Shown here: positions 37,284 to 45,557 of the stretch, piece by piece
Position numbering within the stretch: the first letter of the stretch is position 1
Layout: every line of letters begins with the position of its first letter
Origin: Lolliginicoccus lacisalsi
GTDB lineage: Bacteria; Actinomycetota; Actinomycetes; Mycobacteriales; Mycobacteriaceae
Direction: 5' to 3'
Length of the DNA: 64,000 bases
NCBI RefSeq assembly: GCF_014841105.1
Contig: NZ_JACYWE010000004.1
Span: 123,767-187,766, forward strand
Made by a program: the position numbers and the translations under genes
Notes under the pieces: model-generated
Database searches by the model: none
The model's input: only the letters and a program-made list of their open reading frames with translations
What the model was told of the DNA's origin: nothing

Positions 37284-37687
37284 CACAAGCTCCCGAACAG
37301 CAAGTAGAAGATGCGGCCAGAGGCGGGGATCATGATCGCGACCGAGAGGGCGAGCACGATGTAGAACATGACCCGCTGGTACTTCGGCCCCTTGGACCAG
37401 AAGTCGATGAGGATCACACGGAGGCCATTGAACGCGTGATAGACGACGGCGCCGAGCAGTCCGAGCTCGAGCGTGCCGACAACAGGGTTCTTGTACGTCT
37501 CGATGACCGCGTCATACATCTCGGGGCTGACCCGGACGAGCGCGGTGTCGAGGACGTGCACGAACAAGAAGAAGAAGAGAGTGACGCCTGTGATCCGATG
37601 GAGGACCCAGGACCACATGCCGGGATCGCCCCGGTATATCGATCGTGTGCGCACCACCTGCCCAGTGGCGTCTTGTGTGCTGGTCAT
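37283..37687 (-). CDS. sdhC: Succinate dehydrogenase cytochrome b subunit C
   Basis: 134 residues with three hydrophobic segments. WSWVLHRITGVTLFFFLFVHV carries His and Arg residues for heme or quinone, and VYHAFNGLRVILIDF holds the second His. It is first gene of the operon. ATG 37687 has GGAGGC upstream; ATG 37711 is an alternative that would add eight residues. Confidence 0.93.
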   Translation of the reverse strand: MTSTQDATGQVVRTRSIYRGDPGMWSWVLHRITGVTLFFFLFVHVLDTALVRVSPEMYDAVIETYKNPVVGTLELGLLGAVVYHAFNGLRVILIDFWSKGPKYQRVMFYIVLALSVAIMIPASGRIFYLLFGSL

Positions 37688-37876
37688 TGAGAGCTCTGCC
37701 TCCAGTGTCATCGGTGGGCGCCGCAGGTCCCGTCAGGCGCGTCCCTGTGTTGTGTGTGTCAGCAGGGCGCTTCGCGACAGAGGTCCGGCGTGAACCTAAG
37801 CTGACACAGAGAACTGTAGTCCCTCCAGTTCCGTGGGTTGCAGCCGGATATAAGGTTTTGACCTGCGGGTATTATT

Positions 37877-37895
37877 TAGGGTTGCCTTGCCATAT
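37877..37895. promoter_or_regulatory. Weak DtxR-like site between sdhC and cdd
   Basis: TTAGGGTTGCCTTGCCATA matches 12 of 19 positions of the DtxR/IdeR consensus. It lies in the sdhC/cdd divergent region. Iron control of the Fe-S enzyme Sdh is known in corynebacteria, but this match is weak. Confidence 0.25.
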
Positions 37896-37958
37896 TCAGT
37901 TGCATGGCCGTGGCCCACCCTGTCCCACCAACAGAAAATCCGACACGAAACCACGGTG

Positions 37959-38363
37959 ATGACCATGGTAGCTGAATGGAAAACCCTGCGTAGCGCAGCA
38001 ATCGAAACCATGCGCAACGCCTACGCCCCCTACTCGCGATTCCCCGTCGGAGCTGCGGCTACCACGACTGATGGCCGGATCATCACAGGCTGCAATGTGG
38101 AAAACATCTCATTCGGGCTCACCCTGTGCGCCGAATGCAGCGTCGTCGCTCAGCTCCACACCACCGGTGGCGGACGGCTCGCTGCCCTCGCCTGCGTCGA
38201 CAGCCGCGGCGAGTACCTCATGCCATGCGGACGCTGCCGGCAGCTCCTCCACGAGCACGGCGGACCCACCATGCTCATCGGCTCCGCCGACGGCCCAATC
38301 CCGCTCAGCGAGTTGCTCCCGCGCGCGTTCGGCCCCGACGAATACGCCGCCGGGCAGCAATAG
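37959..38363 (+). CDS. cdd: Cytidine deaminase
   Basis: 134-residue tetrameric-type enzyme that deaminates cytidine and deoxycytidine to uridine. GCNVENISFGLTLCAEC supplies C57 and catalytic E59, and MPCGRCRQ supplies C90 and C93 for zinc. ATG 37959 is chosen; a GTG one codon earlier is possible and no strong ribosome-binding site is seen. It is first gene of the salvage set cdd-deoA-(insert)-add, divergent from sdh as in M. tuberculosis. Confidence 0.94.
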   Translation: MTMVAEWKTLRSAAIETMRNAYAPYSRFPVGAAATTTDGRIITGCNVENISFGLTLCAECSVVAQLHTTGGGRLAALACVDSRGEYLMPCGRCRQLLHEHGGPTMLIGSADGPIPLSELLPRAFGPDEYAAGQQ

Positions 38364-38403
38364 CGCCGCCCACCAACCCCAGCCAAGGAGCAGCCAGCTA
38401 GCC

Positions 38404-39684
38404 ATGAGCCACCACCACGACGCCGTCACTGTTATCCGCGCGAAGCGCGACGGCCACGCGCTCACCGCCGGGCAGATCGACTGGATCATCGAGGCTTACA
38501 CACGCGGCGAAGTGCACGACGAGCAGATGTCCGCGCTCGCGATGGCCATCCTGCTGCGCGGCATGGACCGCGCCGAGATCGCCCGCTGGACCCACGCAAT
38601 GATCCGCACCGGCGAGCGCATGGACTTCCGGCACCTCGGCACGCCCACCGTCGACAAGCACTCCACCGGCGGTGTCGGCGACAAGATCACGCTTCCCCTC
38701 GCGCCGCTCGTCGCCGCGTGCGGCGCCGCGGTGCCCCAGCTCTCCGGCCGCGGTCTCGGCCACACCGGCGGCACCCTCGACAAGCTCGAATCGATCCCCG
38801 GCTGGCGCGCAGCGTTATCCAACGACGAGATGCTGGCCCAGCTCCACGACGTCGGTGCCGTTATCTGCGCCGCCGGAAGCGGCCTCGCCCCCGCCGACAA
38901 GAAGCTCTACGCCTTGCGCGACGTCACCGGAACCGTCGAATCGATCGCGCTCATCGCCAGCTCCATCATGAGCAAGAAGATCGCCGAGGGAACCAGCGCG
39001 CTCGTCCTCGACGTCAAGGCCGGCGCCGGAGCATTCATGAAGAACCTCGACGACGCGCGCGAGCTCGCCCGCACCATGGTCGACCTCGGCAACGACTCCG
39101 GAGTCCGCACCACCGCGCTGCTCACCGATATGAGCACCCCCCTCGGCCTGACCGCCGGCAACGCCCTCGAAGTGCGCGAATCCGTGGAAGTCCTGCAAGG
39201 CGGAGGACCCGCCGACATTATCGAGCTGACCCTCGCCCTCGCCCGCGAGATGCTCGACGCCGTAGGCATCACCAGCGTCGACCCCGCTGACGCCCTCGCC
39301 GACGGCCGCGCGATGGACACCTGGAAGCAGATGGTCCGCGCCCAGGGCGGCGACCCCGACGCCGAACTGCCCACCGCGCGCGCCACCGAGACCATCACCG
39401 CCCCCGAGAGCGGCGTCCTCACCCACCTCGACGCCATGGGCGTGGGAATCGCAGCCTGGCGGCTCGGCGCCGGACGCCAGAAGCTTGGCGACCCCGTGCA
39501 GGCCGGTGCCGGCGTCCAATGGCACGTCCAGGTCGGCGACACCATCAATGCCGGCCAACCCCTCATCACGCTGCACACCGACACCCCCGAGCGCTTCCCG
39601 GCCGCCCTTGCCGCGCTCGATGGCGCGTGGAGCATCGGGGATTCCGCGTCCCGGCAGGTGCTCGTGCACGAGCGCATCGCGTAG
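38404..39684 (+). CDS. deoA: Thymidine phosphorylase
   Basis: 426 residues. It cleaves thymidine or deoxyuridine with phosphate to give the base and deoxyribose 1-phosphate. DKHSTGGVGDKITLPLAPL is the phosphate-binding signature, SGRGLGHTGGTLDKLE the active-site loop, and ASSIMSKKIAEG with DVKAGAGAFMK follow. ATG 38404 follows AAGGAG. In mycobacteria the next gene is add; here a nuclease-like gene bounded by repeats intervenes. Confidence 0.96.
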   Translation: MSHHHDAVTVIRAKRDGHALTAGQIDWIIEAYTRGEVHDEQMSALAMAILLRGMDRAEIARWTHAMIRTGERMDFRHLGTPTVDKHSTGGVGDKITLPLAPLVAACGAAVPQLSGRGLGHTGGTLDKLESIPGWRAALSNDEMLAQLHDVGAVICAAGSGLAPADKKLYALRDVTGTVESIALIASSIMSKKIAEGTSALVLDVKAGAGAFMKNLDDARELARTMVDLGNDSGVRTTALLTDMSTPLGLTAGNALEVRESVEVLQGGGPADIIELTLALAREMLDAVGITSVDPADALADGRAMDTWKQMVRAQGGDPDAELPTARATETITAPESGVLTHLDAMGVGIAAWRLGAGRQKLGDPVQAGAGVQWHVQVGDTINAGQPLITLHTDTPERFPAALAALDGAWSIGDSASRQVLVHERIA

Positions 39685-40072
39685 GCGGTCCGCTGGCTGC
39701 CGGTGGCTGGTGGGTGGCTGCCGGTGGCTGGTGGGAGGCTGGTGGGTGGCTGGTGGGAGCCTCCTCGGGAAATCTGCTAGCCAATGTCTCGCGCCACGCC
39801 GCGACACGACCGCGGAAAGGTGACATCAAGCAGCAGCCGTTGGGAAGCAGCCGTTGGGAAGCAGCCGTTGGGAGGCGCCCAGCGGAAAGTGCCCAGCGGG
39901 AAGCGCCCGGCATCCAGCACTCGCTGGGGCCGGGCATGCAGCGCCTGCCATGTCCCGCAGCGCTAGCGTGTGAGCCCCTCCGTCCCGCCTCGTTGTGGAT
40001 GGCCGGCGACCTATCCACAGATCACGGCTGGCAACCCCGACCAGCCGGAGCGAAACGGCACTATTGGCCCCC
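39685..40072. other. Repeat region after deoA
   Basis: No gene is convincing. From left to right it holds a GGTGGCTGGTGGGT-type tandem array (39690-39760), family B copy 2 (39772-39837), three AGCAGCCGTTGGGAA units (39832-39880) and degenerate CCCAGCGGAAAG repeats to about 39915. The last 150 bases precede the nuclease-like gene and may hold its promoter. Confidence 0.6.
39772..39837. repeat. Family B repeat, copy 2
   Basis: Left arm ATCTGCTAGCCAATGTCTCG; centre with CCGCGACACGACCGCGGAAA; right arm changed to GGTGACATCAAGCAGCAG. It has the same orientation as copies 1 and 3. The altered right end merges with the AGCAGCCGTTGGGAA tandem array, so the arm has been rewritten by the array. Confidence 0.88.
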
Positions 40073-41116
40073 GTGGGATCCATTCCAGACGACATCCGCT
40101 ACCTCCTGCGACGACATGGGGGCGTCATTCACGCAACTGAGGCCCGTGAATCCGGGATCAGCAGGCAAAGGCTCGCACGGCTCGTGGGATCGGGGAGGCT
40201 GGTGCGCCCCCTGCCCACGATGTATGCGGACGCTGATCCGGGGCAGAGGCTGCCACCATGGGAGATGTTTGCCCTGTGCGTGGCCGCCTTCGCGCGCAAC
40301 GCGAACGAGGCGCTGCATCTCTCGGGCTGGTCAGCTGCATCCATGTGGGGATTGCCGTCGCACGGGCGCCCGCCGCGATACCTGGAAGCGATCGCGCCGT
40401 CACGCGGTAGCGCAGGTGGATGGTCCTCGGCCGTGGCGCGGGTGCGCCGGGCGACGTTGCTGGAGCACCATCTCGATGTCGCCCGGGGGGCGCGCGTCGT
40501 GAGCATGGGAATGGCAGCGGCCACTGTGGCACTCGAGGCCCCGTTGCCGACGGCGCTGAGGGGGGCCGACGCGGCGGCGCGGCGGGGTGCGGATCTCACC
40601 GAGCCGAGCTGTCTGGTGGCGGGATGGAAAGGCGCGGCCCGGGCGCGATGGATCGCCGCTCACGCGTCACCGGCTGTGGAGTCTCCGCTCGAGAGCCTTG
40701 GCAGGTTCGCCAGCATCCAGGCCGGGCTGCCCGGCATGGTGCCGAATGCCTGGGTTGGCCCCGGCTATCCGCAATTTCGTGTCGATGGCTTGTGGCCGCA
40801 TCACTGGGCGGCAATGGAGGCGGATGGTGCCGTCAAGTACAACCATCGGCCGGATGCGCACAGCATTGTCCTGCGCCAGAGCGAGCGCGATTGGATCCTC
40901 CGCAACGAGTGCGGCCTGGACCTGCTCCGGTTCGGGCACAAGCACACCAAGGACCTTGATGATCTCGGCACCCGCATGGCCGGGCTCCTTGCGCGGAATC
41001 CGGCGCGCAGTGTTCCGATCCAGTGGTGGATGCATGTGCCCGGGACAGGGCCAGTGGAACCGGCGCCCGAGGACTGGCCGTCTCCAGCGCCACGCTGCGT
41101 ACGGTTGCCGCGGTGA
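40073..41116 (+). CDS. AbiEi-like N-terminal domain with a DUF559/Vsr-type nuclease-like C-terminus
   Basis: About 347 residues. The N-terminal helix-turn-helix-like part (IRYLLRRHGGVIHATEARES, then GISRQRLARLVGSGRLVRPL) matches the AbiEi antitoxin N-terminal domain common in actinobacteria. The C-terminal part has FRVDGLWPHHWAAMEADGAV then KYN, an Asp-Glu-x-Asp-Gly-x-x-Lys arrangement like DUF559/Vsr PD-(D/E)xK nucleases. No toxin partner is adjacent. GTG 40073, TTG 40064 or an earlier start are all possible. The gene separates deoA and add and is bracketed by two family B repeats in the same orientation. Confidence 0.72.
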   Translation: MGSIPDDIRYLLRRHGGVIHATEARESGISRQRLARLVGSGRLVRPLPTMYADADPGQRLPPWEMFALCVAAFARNANEALHLSGWSAASMWGLPSHGRPPRYLEAIAPSRGSAGGWSSAVARVRRATLLEHHLDVARGARVVSMGMAAATVALEAPLPTALRGADAAARRGADLTEPSCLVAGWKGAARARWIAAHASPAVESPLESLGRFASIQAGLPGMVPNAWVGPGYPQFRVDGLWPHHWAAMEADGAVKYNHRPDAHSIVLRQSERDWILRNECGLDLLRFGHKHTKDLDDLGTRMAGLLARNPARSVPIQWWMHVPGTGPVEPAPEDWPSPAPRCVRLPR

Positions 41117-41164
41117 ACTGGTCGGGTTGGCGGGTCGGCTGGTTGGCCACCCTCGCCCGAGCAA

Positions 41165-41231
41165 ATCTGCTAGCCAATGTCACGCGACACACCGCGACGC
41201 GACCTCGGAAACGTGACATTGACCAGCAAAT
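41165..41231. repeat. Family B repeat, copy 3
   Basis: Left arm ATCTGCTAGCCAATGTCACG, right arm CGTGACATTGACCAGCAAAT; centre CCGCGACGCGACCTCGG. 67 bases, the same length and orientation as copy 1. It lies 49 bases after the nuclease-like gene. Confidence 0.92.
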
Positions 41232-41374
41232 CGTGTGTGCCTTAGCGCGTCGCCCAGCCCATCAGGAGGCAGTCTTGCCACCAGCGCCAGCGCCTTCATC
41301 CTGCCCCTCGCCAACCGCCAGCTCCGGCCAGCGATGCCCTGCTAGCGCTGCAGCGTTCCGCTACCGTCGTGGGC

Positions 41375-42469
41375 ATGACTGCCGCCCCTCTTGATCTGGC
41401 TTCGATCCGCCTGGCCCCGAAGGTGTTGCTGCATGATCATCTTGACGGTGGGGTGCGGCCACGCACGGTGATCGAGCTGGCCGATGAGATCGGCTACGAG
41501 GGTTTGCCCTCGCGCGACGAGGCGGAGCTCGGGGCATGGTTCCGGGAGGCCGCGGATAGCGGTTCGCTGGAGCTGTACCTGGAGACGTTCGCGCACACAG
41601 TGGCGGTGATGCAGACGTCGGCCGCCCTGCGGAGGGTAGCGCGGGAATGCGTGGAGGACCTGGCCGCCGATGGGGTGGTGTATGCAGAGGTTCGCTTCGC
41701 GCCGGAGCAGCACCTCGACGGCGGCTTGTCGCTCGATGAGGTAATGGAGCAAACGATCGGGGGCTTCGAGGACGGCATGCGTGCGGTCCAGGCAGAGTCG
41801 GGCCGCGAGATCGTGGTGCGGTGCCTGGTGACGGCGATGCGCCACGCGGCGCGATCGCGGGAGATCGCGGAGCTGATGGTGCGGTTCCGGCACCAGGGCG
41901 CGTGCGGGTTCGACATCGCGGGCGCGGAGGCGGGGTTCCCGCCGTCCAGGCATTTGGATGCGTTCGAGTTCCTGCAACGAGAGAACGCGCACTTCACGAT
42001 TCACGCGGGGGAGGCTTTCGGTCTGCCGTCGATCCAGGAGGCGGTGGCGTACTGCGGGTGCGATCGGCTGGGGCACGGGGTGCGCATCATGGATGACATC
42101 GTGGTGGGGGCGGATGGCTTGGCAGAGCTGGGCTTGCTGGCGAACTATGTGCGGGACAAGCGGATTCCGCTGGAGCTGTGCCCGAGCTCGAACGTCCAGA
42201 CCGGGGCCGCCTCGAGCATCGCGGAGCATCCGTTCGATACCTTGGCACGCTTGCGGTTCCGGGTGACGGTGAACACGGACAACCGGTTGATGAGCCACAC
42301 CTCGATGAGCGAGGAAATGCTCAAGCTCGTCGAGGCGTTTGGCTATGGCTGGAGCGATCTGGAGCGCTTCACCATCAATGCGATGAAGTCGGCGTTCTAT
42401 CAGTTCGACAAGCGGCTAGCGTTGATCGATGACGTGATCAAGCCAGGCTACGCGGTGCTAGTCGGCTAG
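41375..42469 (+). CDS. add: Adenosine deaminase
   Basis: 364 residues. It deaminates adenosine and deoxyadenosine to inosine forms. [11 protein letters not shown] gives zinc ligands H20 and H22, [10 protein letters not shown] contributes His and catalytic Glu, DRLGHGVRI the His base, and [10 protein letters not shown] the last metal-binding Asp, with Asn in place of the usual Pro-neighbour. The start is ATG 41375; GTG 41369 would add two residues. It completes the purine arm of the salvage cluster. Confidence 0.95.
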   Translation: MTAAPLDLASIRLAPKVLLHDHLDGGVRPRTVIELADEIGYEGLPSRDEAELGAWFREAADSGSLELYLETFAHTVAVMQTSAALRRVARECVEDLAADGVVYAEVRFAPEQHLDGGLSLDEVMEQTIGGFEDGMRAVQAESGREIVVRCLVTAMRHAARSREIAELMVRFRHQGACGFDIAGAEAGFPPSRHLDAFEFLQRENAHFTIHAGEAFGLPSIQEAVAYCGCDRLGHGVRIMDDIVVGADGLAELGLLANYVRDKRIPLELCPSSNVQTGAASSIAEHPFDTLARLRFRVTVNTDNRLMSHTSMSEEMLKLVEAFGYGWSDLERFTINAMKSAFYQFDKRLALIDDVIKPGYAVLVG

Positions 42470-42495
42470 CGGCGCCGCGGCGCGGCGGGCCCCGG

Positions 42496-42553
42496 GTGCT
42501 GGCGCCGCCGCTCACCCGGCGAGTGTGCTGGCGCCGCCGCTCACCCGGCGAGT
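42496..42553. repeat. 29-bp perfect tandem repeat (2 units)
   Basis: Units at 42496-42524 and 42525-42553, each containing CGCCGCTCACCCGGCGAGT. The junction GAGTGTGC is also the start of the adjacent palindrome. Confidence 0.92.
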
Positions 42554-42603
42554 GTGCGAAGAACGACAGCATTTCGCGGTGAAGCTGTCGCTTATCGCAC
42601 ACT
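42551..42603. repeat. Palindrome C
   Basis: AGTGTGCGA (42551-42559) pairs with TCGCACACT (42595-42603), and CGACAGC (42564-42570) with GCTGTCG (42584-42590). It could act as a terminator between convergent add and the Rv3311-like operon. On the right a GC-only array (CGCGCCGCGCG units) runs to about 42655. Confidence 0.85.
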
Positions 42604-42664
42604 CCCGCGCCGCGCGCTCCGCGCCGCGCGCACGCTCCCGCGCCGCGCGCGCCTGAACGCGGGC

Positions 42665-43918
42665 TCACAGGATGCGCAGGCGGCCCTCGAGCTCGTGGAG
42701 GAGCTCGCGGAACGCGGCTGCCTCGGTGTCGTGCGGCGCGGCGGGCGCTAGCCGATTGGGGTCGGGCTTGAGCAGGTAGGAGATGTACCAGCCGAGGGGG
42801 GTGGTCTTGGCGAGGGCGTTCTCGACGGAGTCATCGTCGGCGAAGTCGGCGGCGTCGTTGAGAAGCTCGACGGCGAGATCGAGTTGCTCGGCGTCGACGT
42901 GCTCCCGCCCCGCCGCGAGGTCCTCGACGAGGCCTGTGAGCAGGTAGGTGTTGTCGTCGATGACGCTGATCTCGAGGGATCCGTCGGTGGCGGCGGTCGC
43001 GATCTCGGGGTAGGTGCTGACCTCGGCTAGCTCATTGTCGTGCGGGTCGGCGAGGTAGCGGGCGAGGGCGCGGGGGGTGCGGAAGGCGAGGATGGTGCCG
43101 TCCTTGCCGAGGAATATGGGTACGTCGTCGAGGTAGCAGCGCAGCGTGTAGAGCTCGTCAGGCCCATTGATGATCTTGATGGGATCGATCCCGACGTGAG
43201 TCCAGAAGTCGTCCTCGTCGTCCTCGTCGTCCTCGTCATCGCCTTCGTCCTCGTCGAGCGGGTCGACGTCGTCGCTGTCCTCGGCGGCATCGTCTGCCTC
43301 GACATCGTTCTCGTCGGCGGCGAGCAGCTCGGCCTCCGCGAGCGCCACGGCCGCCTTGTCGACAGCCGGCGTCGTCACTGCCTCGTCGATGGCATCAAGC
43401 ACGGCGTCCCAGCCGTTGACGATGGTCTTGCCGATCTGGGTCCATGCCTTGGCGCCGCTGGATCCGGTGAAGGCTGCATGGCCGAGCGCGAGCTTGCCGA
43501 GGTCGGGATTGGAGTCGAAGAACTCGATGACGACATCGAGGTCGCAGACATCACCGAGGTTGCGGGCCATGGCCAGGATGTCGTCGAGCTCGGCGACGGT
43601 CAAGGCGTCGGGGGTGCCCGCGGCTAGCTCGGGAACGCCCACGAGGTCGAAGACATGCTCATCGTCGGGCTCGAGCTCGGCGGCGGACAATGCCTTGACG
43701 ACATGCCAGGACGGATGCTCGGCGAGGTCGTGGTCATCGTCGTTCCGGATGAACGCGGCGAGCTCAGCGACCCCGTCGAATACGAAGAAGTCCTCGTCAC
43801 GGCCAAGGAGGGCCTGCCATTCGTCGTCGCCCTCGCGCCACTGCGGTGCCCACAGCGTCACGACGTCGCCGTCGGTCAGACCAAGCTCGATGGGGACGAT
43901 GTCTCCTGCCATGCGCAC
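42665..43918 (-). CDS. Conserved mycobacterial-type acidic protein, Rv3311-like
   Basis: 417 residues, strongly acidic, cytoplasmic. MRMAGDIVPIELGLTDGDVV opens it as in Rv3311, and VVTLWAPQWREGDDEWQALL follows. Two similar halves flank a central DEDEGDDEDDEDDEDDFW run. Each half has a FVFDGVAELAAFIR or ILAFRTPRALARYL type segment, suggesting a duplicated domain. Function unknown. GTG 43918 fits the family N-terminus; ATG 43912 is an alternative. It is last gene of the leftward operon with the EspC-, NlpC- and YbaB-type genes. Confidence 0.82.
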   Translation of the reverse strand: MRMAGDIVPIELGLTDGDVVTLWAPQWREGDDEWQALLGRDEDFFVFDGVAELAAFIRNDDDHDLAEHPSWHVVKALSAAELEPDDEHVFDLVGVPELAAGTPDALTVAELDDILAMARNLGDVCDLDVVIEFFDSNPDLGKLALGHAAFTGSSGAKAWTQIGKTIVNGWDAVLDAIDEAVTTPAVDKAAVALAEAELLAADENDVEADDAAEDSDDVDPLDEDEGDDEDDEDDEDDFWTHVGIDPIKIINGPDELYTLRCYLDDVPIFLGKDGTILAFRTPRALARYLADPHDNELAEVSTYPEIATAATDGSLEISVIDDNTYLLTGLVEDLAAGREHVDAEQLDLAVELLNDAADFADDDSVENALAKTTPLGWYISYLLKPDPNRLAPAAPHDTEAAAFRELLHELEGRLRIL

Positions 43919-43921
43919 AGC

Positions 43922-44227
43922 CTAGCCATCGGTCGCGCTGAAAGCACGACTCAGCTCAGCGTAGTGGGCGAGCCGTGATTCCGCCGCTGCCGCAGCAGCC
44001 TGGCTTATGGCTTCGAGGATCAGTTCCGAGACCTTGTGCGCGGGAAGGCGGGTGACGGCATCGCCGATCTCGAGCCCCACGAGCGTGCCCCGCGCCGATA
44101 CCTCGGCGACGATCTGGCCCTCGGCGCTCGCGCCGCGCCCGCGCAGGCCCGCGAGGCTGGAGAGGGCATCGTCGAGCGCGTCGCGCTGGGCCCGCGCTCG
44201 TCGCAGGGTCTCCTCGAAATCGATCAC
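43922..44227 (-). CDS. YbaB/EbfC family protein (EspL-like context)
   Basis: 101 residues from a GTG that overlaps the previous stop (GTGA). DFEETLRRARAQRDALDDAL is a helical start, and GQIVAEVSARGTLVGLEIGD is the YbaB beta-sheet core followed by a C-terminal helix. YbaB proteins bind nucleoid DNA, but in ESX loci relatives such as EspL are partners of secreted substrates. The neighbouring EspC-like gene supports the second role here (inferred). Confidence 0.75.
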   Translation of the reverse strand: MIDFEETLRRARAQRDALDDALSSLAGLRGRGASAEGQIVAEVSARGTLVGLEIGDAVTRLPAHKVSELILEAISQAAAAAAESRLAHYAELSRAFSATDG

Positions 44228-44529
44228 CGGGCGATTCCTATCCGGTCGAGCATGGTGGGCCGATCGAGCATGGCGGCGGGCCCTGCAACCGCCTCGGCCT
44301 CGGCGATGTCTGCCAGGGTGGGCAGCCCCACCGCGTCGAGGGTGCGCCGGTCGATGCCAAGGGCGGCGAGCTCCTGGCGCGCCCGTGCCCCACTGATCGT
44401 GGCTGCCTGGTGGCATTGCCGCAGGATCTCTGTGGCGAGCTGGTCCCCGCCGAGGCGAAGTGCCCTGCTGGATAGATCGATTCGCTCGGGCAGGCCATTC
44501 TCGTCCGTGCTCACCGTGACCCCGTTCAT
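44224..44529 (-). CDS. Unknown 101-residue protein in the EspC/NlpC operon
   Basis: The N-terminus MNGVTVSTDENGLPERIDLS is YbaB-like in style (a strand that ends in LPERIDLS), followed by helices ALRLGGDQLATEILRQCHQA and an acidic/hydrophobic C-terminal helix. It starts in an ATGA overlap with the NlpC/P60 gene and ends in a GTGA overlap with the YbaB gene, so translation is coupled. It may be a second diverged YbaB-like partner. No secure family. Confidence 0.65.
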   Translation of the reverse strand: MNGVTVSTDENGLPERIDLSSRALRLGGDQLATEILRQCHQAATISGARARQELAALGIDRRTLDAVGLPTLADIAEAEAVAGPAAMLDRPTMLDRIGIAR

Positions 44530-45557
44530 GCGGTGGGCCTGTACACGCCGTAGAACGCCTGCCCGAGGTTGTCGGTGCGGATCGCGGAGACGCTCACCGG
44601 ATCGCCGGCCTCGACCATCTGGCCGTTGCCCAGGGCCATTGCGACGTGGCCGTCCCAGACGACGAGATCACCGGCCATCGCTTGCTCGACCGCGACGGGG
44701 GTGCCGATGTTCTGCTCCTGGGCGAGCCGGGGGATCTCGATACCGCTCTCCCGGTAGGCCCATTGCGTGAGGCCGCTGCAGTCGAATCCCGCTCCGGGCG
44801 AGGTGCCGCCCCACACGTAGGGGACGCCTTGCTGGCTGAGCGCGTTGCGCACCGCGGCGGCCGCCTCGGGGGTCGGAGCCACGGTGGTGCTTCCGTCGGG
44901 CAGCCGGACGATGGTGCCGCCGGTGATCCCGGAGTAGTCGCTGCTGCCACTGTCGGAGGCCAGGGTGACGGAGGCGCCGTCCGGGCCGAGCGACGGCCCC
45001 AGGGCATGCATCGCCGACGAGGCCAGAGGAGCGGCCCCGGCGCCGGGCAGGGCTGGCATGCCAGTGCCAATGGCGTCGAGGTTGCCGGAAGCCTCGCTGA
45101 GCTCCCCGCTCAGCCGGATGACGACATCGATGGCGCGGGACAGGTGAGCGAGCGCCTCCTTGAGCAGGACGAGCTGCCCGATCGGGTTGCTCAGCAATGC
45201 CTGGGAGTTCTGCAGCACGGTGACGAACGATGCGCCAATGAGGGCGAGATCGCCTACGCCGCGCAGGACTGCCTCGAGCGCGGCGAGCCAATTGACGCTG
45301 AGCTGCTCCCCATCCTGCGCGAGGACATCGGTGGCGGCGGTGATCTCCCGCGAGGCGTTCGCGGCGGCCTCCGCGGCGAGGCCCTGCCAGGAAGGCTCGA
45401 GCTGCCTGGCGGCGTTCATTCCCGCATCGCCGACCTGGTGCAGGGTGGCGGCGACGCGGGTGAGCTCGGCTACCGGATCAGCGCCGGCAACGATTCCGGT
45501 ACCGAGTGTCGCGGCGAGATCGTCGAGCGGCTTCTTCAGGAGCATCACGTCGATCAT
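44526..45557 (-). CDS. NlpC/P60 peptidase with WXG100-like N-terminal helical domain
   Basis: 343 residues. There is no signal peptide. The first 200 residues are helical with a WQG turn (LEPSWQGLAAEAA), like WXG100/ESX substrates. After a linker, the C-terminal NlpC/P60 domain has the nucleophile C260 in GAGFDCSGLTQWAY and H304 in WDGHVAMAL. Such proteins cleave peptidoglycan stem peptides. The domain layout suggests export by a type VII system rather than Sec (inferred). It overlaps both neighbours by ATGA. Confidence 0.85.
   Translation of the reverse strand: MIDVMLLKKPLDDLAATLGTGIVAGADPVAELTRVAATLHQVGDAGMNAARQLEPSWQGLAAEAAANASREITAATDVLAQDGEQLSVNWLAALEAVLRGVGDLALIGASFVTVLQNSQALLSNPIGQLVLLKEALAHLSRAIDVVIRLSGELSEASGNLDAIGTGMPALPGAGAAPLASSAMHALGPSLGPDGASVTLASDSGSSDYSGITGGTIVRLPDGSTTVAPTPEAAAAVRNALSQQGVPYVWGGTSPGAGFDCSGLTQWAYRESGIEIPRLAQEQNIGTPVAVEQAMAGDLVVWDGHVAMALGNGQMVEAGDPVSVSAIRTDNLGQAFYGVYRPTA

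Noticed and set aside
40073..41116. AbiE-type toxin-antitoxin pair
   Set aside because: Only an AbiEi-like domain is present, fused to a nuclease-like part; no AbiEii nucleotidyltransferase gene is adjacent, so a working type IV pair is not supported.
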